A stretch of 64,000 bases of DNA, taken from contig DAIQNR010000001.1 in assembly GCA_036788295.1 (NCBI GenBank), forward strand, positions 62,001 through 126,000, given 5' to 3'. A model generated the notes under the pieces. The model was not told where the DNA came from. It worked only from the letters and a program-made list of their open reading frames with translations, and ran no database searches. Both the position numbers and the translations under genes were made by a program. This DNA is from JAHQVK01 sp036788295 (GTDB lineage: Bacteria > Myxococcota > Kuafuiibacteriia > Kuafuiibacteriales > Kuafuiibacteriaceae). Below are positions 61,882 to 64,000 of this stretch, piece by piece. The first letter of the stretch is position 1, and each line of letters opens with the position of its first letter.

Positions 61882-63675
61882 GTGGATCGAACCGAGGGGC
61901 AAATACTGGGCGCGTACCGCATCGAGGCTCGCATCGGCTCGGGCGCGATGGGGTCGGTGTACGCCGCTCGGCACACCGAAACCGGGGCCGAGGTCGCGCT
62001 CAAGGTCGTGCACGCCCACCTTGGGGGCAAAGAGCTGGATCTTGCCCGGTTCGAGCGAGAGGTCTCGGTGGGGGCCCGCATCGGGCACCCCGGCATCGTG
62101 CGGGTGCTCGACGCAGGAAGGGACCCCGAAGGCTCCTTGTTCGTCGCGATGGAGCTGCTGCGGGGACGCGGGCTCGAAGCGCATCTGCGTCAACCGGGCT
62201 CGACGCTCGGCGACCTGGTCCGGTGGATCCGCGCCCTGTGCGAGCCGCTCGCCGCCGCTCACCGAGCCGGCGTCGTCCACCGGGACCTGAAGCCGGACAA
62301 CGTCTTCGTGGAAGACCGGCCGGGCGAGGCGCCGCAAGCGAAGCTGCTCGACTTCGGGATCGCCCGGGACCTCGGGCAAAAGGCGCTGACCGCGACCCAC
62401 CAGGGCCTCGGGACGCCCCACTACATGGCCCCCGAGCAAGCGACCGACGCTCGGCGGGTCACCCAAGCCGCCGACGTCTGGTCGGTGGGGATCATGCTGT
62501 TCTGGTATGGGACCGGGAGGCTCCCCTTCGACGGAGTGGGGCCCTTTGACACCGTCCTGGCCGCCATGACCGAAGCCCATCCGCCCGCCCCCGAGCTGCC
62601 CGATGCGCTCGGGCGGGTGATCGACCGGTGCCTCGAAAAGATCCCCGAGCTTCGAATTCCCGACGCCGGCGCGCTCGCGGCCGAGCTCGACGAGCTGCTC
62701 GGCGCAGCGGGCGCCGAGCTCGACGAAGTGCCGATTCCAGCGCCGGCGCCCCGCCGCCTCCGGGACGCCCCCGCCGTCGTCAGCCGCTCGGACCTGGCCG
62801 TGGGCAACGGTGCTCGCGAGCTCCTGCGGAGGGCCCGGGCCGCCGCGGCAGACCCTTCCGCAGCGCCGAGCTTCGAGACCGCCGCCCTCCCCCCGTTCGC
62901 CGAGTTGGAATCGACCGAGAAGAGGCGGCGCCCGGCGCCGCTTTTCGCTGCCGCTGCCGCGGCCGCGGTCGTCGCCGTCGGCGTCTACGTCGCCGCCGAC
63001 CAGCGATCGATCGCCGTGACGGCCCTTCCGCCGGCACCGCCGCCCGAGCTCGAGCGCATGAAGGCCGACCCGACCGACCCAATCCTCGAGCCGTCTGACC
63101 CTCGGAACCGGGAAAAATCCGCGAAGCCGGGGGACGCGGCGGAGGTTTTGGCCTCGCCCGCGGACCGCAAGAAGCGGGTGAGCAATGCGGCGCGAACGGC
63201 GAAGCCGGTCGAGGCAGCGAAGCCAGCGGCCGAGGCTCCGCAGCGTCGCCTCGAGACCCCCGCCGGCCTCGACCGCGCGGCCGGTCCTCGATCCCCGCGG
63301 ACTGCGGCCACGGCGCCGGCTGCGGCCACGGCGCCGGCGGAAGGGGGCCCCGAACCCGCGCCCCCCTCCATCAGCCCGAGCGAAGCCGCCCAAAACCGCA
63401 CCTCCCCGAACAAAACCGCCGATTCCTCGGTCCCAAGCAGAGAGCCCGATTCCTCGGTCCCGGGCAACGACCCTGATTCCGCCGCCAAGGAGCCCGACGG
63501 GCCTCGGGCGGATCCTGGGTCCGACCCATCGACCGAAGCCGACGCCAAGAAGAAGGCGGACGAGCCCGCTTCCCCGCCCGAACCGGCAGAGCCACGGCCG
63601 AGTCCTGTGCCCCGCCCGGCTCGAGGGCCCGAAACCAAAGAAACCCCCTCCCCGAAAGACTTCGTGACCTTTTGA
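61882..63675 (+). CDS. Membrane-anchored Ser/Thr protein kinase
   Basis: 597 aa. The Pkn-type kinase domain (about 10-275) is complete: glycine loop IGSGAMGSVY, VALKVV lysine, HRDLKPDNV catalytic loop, LLDFGIARD and MAPEQATD. A single transmembrane helix (PLFAAAAAAAVVAVGVYVAA, about residue 355-375) is followed by a 220-residue disordered Pro/Ser/Lys-rich tail with an internal DSSVP repeat. The GTG 61882 start has no strong ribosome site. Hanks-type kinases are abundant in Myxococcota. Confidence 0.92.
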   Translation: MDRTEGQILGAYRIEARIGSGAMGSVYAARHTETGAEVALKVVHAHLGGKELDLARFEREVSVGARIGHPGIVRVLDAGRDPEGSLFVAMELLRGRGLEAHLRQPGSTLGDLVRWIRALCEPLAAAHRAGVVHRDLKPDNVFVEDRPGEAPQAKLLDFGIARDLGQKALTATHQGLGTPHYMAPEQATDARRVTQAADVWSVGIMLFWYGTGRLPFDGVGPFDTVLAAMTEAHPPAPELPDALGRVIDRCLEKIPELRIPDAGALAAELDELLGAAGAELDEVPIPAPAPRRLRDAPAVVSRSDLAVGNGARELLRRARAAAADPSAAPSFETAALPPFAELESTEKRRRPAPLFAAAAAAAVVAVGVYVAADQRSIAVTALPPAPPPELERMKADPTDPILEPSDPRNREKSAKPGDAAEVLASPADRKKRVSNAARTAKPVEAAKPAAEAPQRRLETPAGLDRAAGPRSPRTAATAPAAATAPAEGGPEPAPPSISPSEAAQNRTSPNKTADSSVPSREPDSSVPGNDPDSAAKEPDGPRADPGSDPSTEADAKKKADEPASPPEPAEPRPSPVPRPARGPETKETPSPKDFVTF

Positions 63676-63677
63676 CC

Positions 63678-64000
63678 ATGAATGCGAAAAAGTCCCGCGG
63701 CCCTGGGGGCATCGCGGCTGCCTGTTGGCTGACGCCGAGCCTCGTCGCCCTCTCGAGCGCTCCGGCGCTCGGGTCCCCGTGGACCCTCCCCGAAGGCGAG
63801 CTCGTTCTCTCTTTGGGGTTCAACCACCAGTTCGCCGGACAAGAGTTTCTCGACAGCGGACCGGCCCGTAACTTTCCTCTGCGCGGGGCCTACAACGCCT
63901 CGAGCTTCGCGCTCGGTCTGCGGGCCGGATTCACCGACCGCATCGAGTTCGAGGCGGTCCTACCGGTGAGCGTGGTCAACTACGACTCGGACCCGGTCAT
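63678..64000 (+). CDS. Outer-membrane beta-barrel-type protein, N-terminal part (cut by window)
   Basis: ATG 63678 lies 2 bp after the kinase stop. A signal peptide-like start (IAAACWLTPSLVALSSAPALG) is followed by amphipathic strands (GELVLSLGFNHQFAGQEF; SSFALGLRAGFTDRIEFEAVLPVSVVNYDSD), typical of outer-membrane barrels. The gene continues beyond position 64000; family cannot be assigned. Confidence 0.75.
   Translation, partial: MNAKKSRGPGGIAAACWLTPSLVALSSAPALGSPWTLPEGELVLSLGFNHQFAGQEFLDSGPARNFPLRGAYNASSFALGLRAGFTDRIEFEAVLPVSVVNYDSDPV

Noticed and set aside
1..64000. tRNA, rRNA, insertion sequences, integrases or att sites
   Set aside because: None was recognised on either strand; intergenic spaces are short and no transposase or integrase motif was seen in any long frame.

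Overview
The window is about 64 kb of uniformly GC-rich, densely packed bacterial DNA. Most neighbouring genes overlap by an ATGA or GTGA junction or lie within a few bases of each other. Several features together suggest a Myxococcota (deltaproteobacterial, Polyangia/Sandaracinaceae-like) chromosome: a paired DUF1592/DUF1552 gene set, an Asp/Pro-rich lipoprotein linker style, a long-tailed Ser/Thr kinase, Eis-type acetyltransferase, MoxR/VWA operon, orphan sensor kinases and short NuoG. The taxon is an inference; no rRNA or tRNA gene was seen. No insertion sequence, prophage or CRISPR array was recognised.

Layout. 0-7.2 kb looks accessory: a Uma2-type nuclease with a heptad-repeat tail, then a very large DUF4011/SF1 helicase/Vsr-like nuclease/DUF3320 protein that is split in two by an exact 5-bp tandem duplication (CTAAA twice at 5028-5037). 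7.2-11.8 kb (minus) is a four-gene chaperone operon: a helical-repeat protein, a J-domain protein, a GrpE-like factor and an Hsp70. 11.9-15.8 kb carries an Eis-like acetyltransferase and an M1 aminopeptidase lipoprotein. 15.8-21.9 kb (minus) is a three-gene AAA+/VWA operon resembling a split midasin/MoxR machine. 22.1-24.4 kb is a hybrid histidine kinase with a 30-bp minisatellite inside its first PAS domain.

24.5-33.4 kb (plus) is a long co-directional run: two RlaP-type nucleotidyltransferases, a membrane/GAF histidine kinase, a flavoprotein pair (FNR-like plus GltD/FprA-like), two overlapping signal peptidase II genes and lgt, so the last two steps of prolipoprotein maturation are side by side. 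33.4-37.2 kb holds another sensor kinase, a secreted beta-rich protein, a leucine-rich L-domain-like protein and a porin-like barrel. 37.4-42.9 kb is an operon of a LolA-like protein, priA, an AsmA-like/GT51 transglycosylase and a glutathione peroxidase. 43.5-49.4 kb is methionine/threonine biosynthesis (metY, metX, fused aspartokinase-homoserine dehydrogenase) followed by a CDF metal transporter.

49.5-54.0 kb holds an FGE-sulfatase-fold lipoprotein, bracketed by two copies of the CDF gene 3' end, and the DUF1592/DUF1552 pair. 54.1-59.5 kb (minus) is nuoG-nuoH-nuoI followed by a degenerate subtilisin-like lipoprotein and the ribosome-rescue hydrolase ArfB. 59.6-64.0 kb holds a PPC-domain lipoprotein, a Ser/Thr kinase and the start of an outer-membrane protein cut by the window edge.

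The most notable observations are the split DUF4011 helicase-nuclease, the midasin-like AAA+/VWA operon, the dedicated Hsp70 operon whose J protein has an altered HPD motif, the Fe-S-less Nfn-like flavoprotein pair, the overlapping lspA pair, and the duplicated CDF tail flanking the FGE-like gene.
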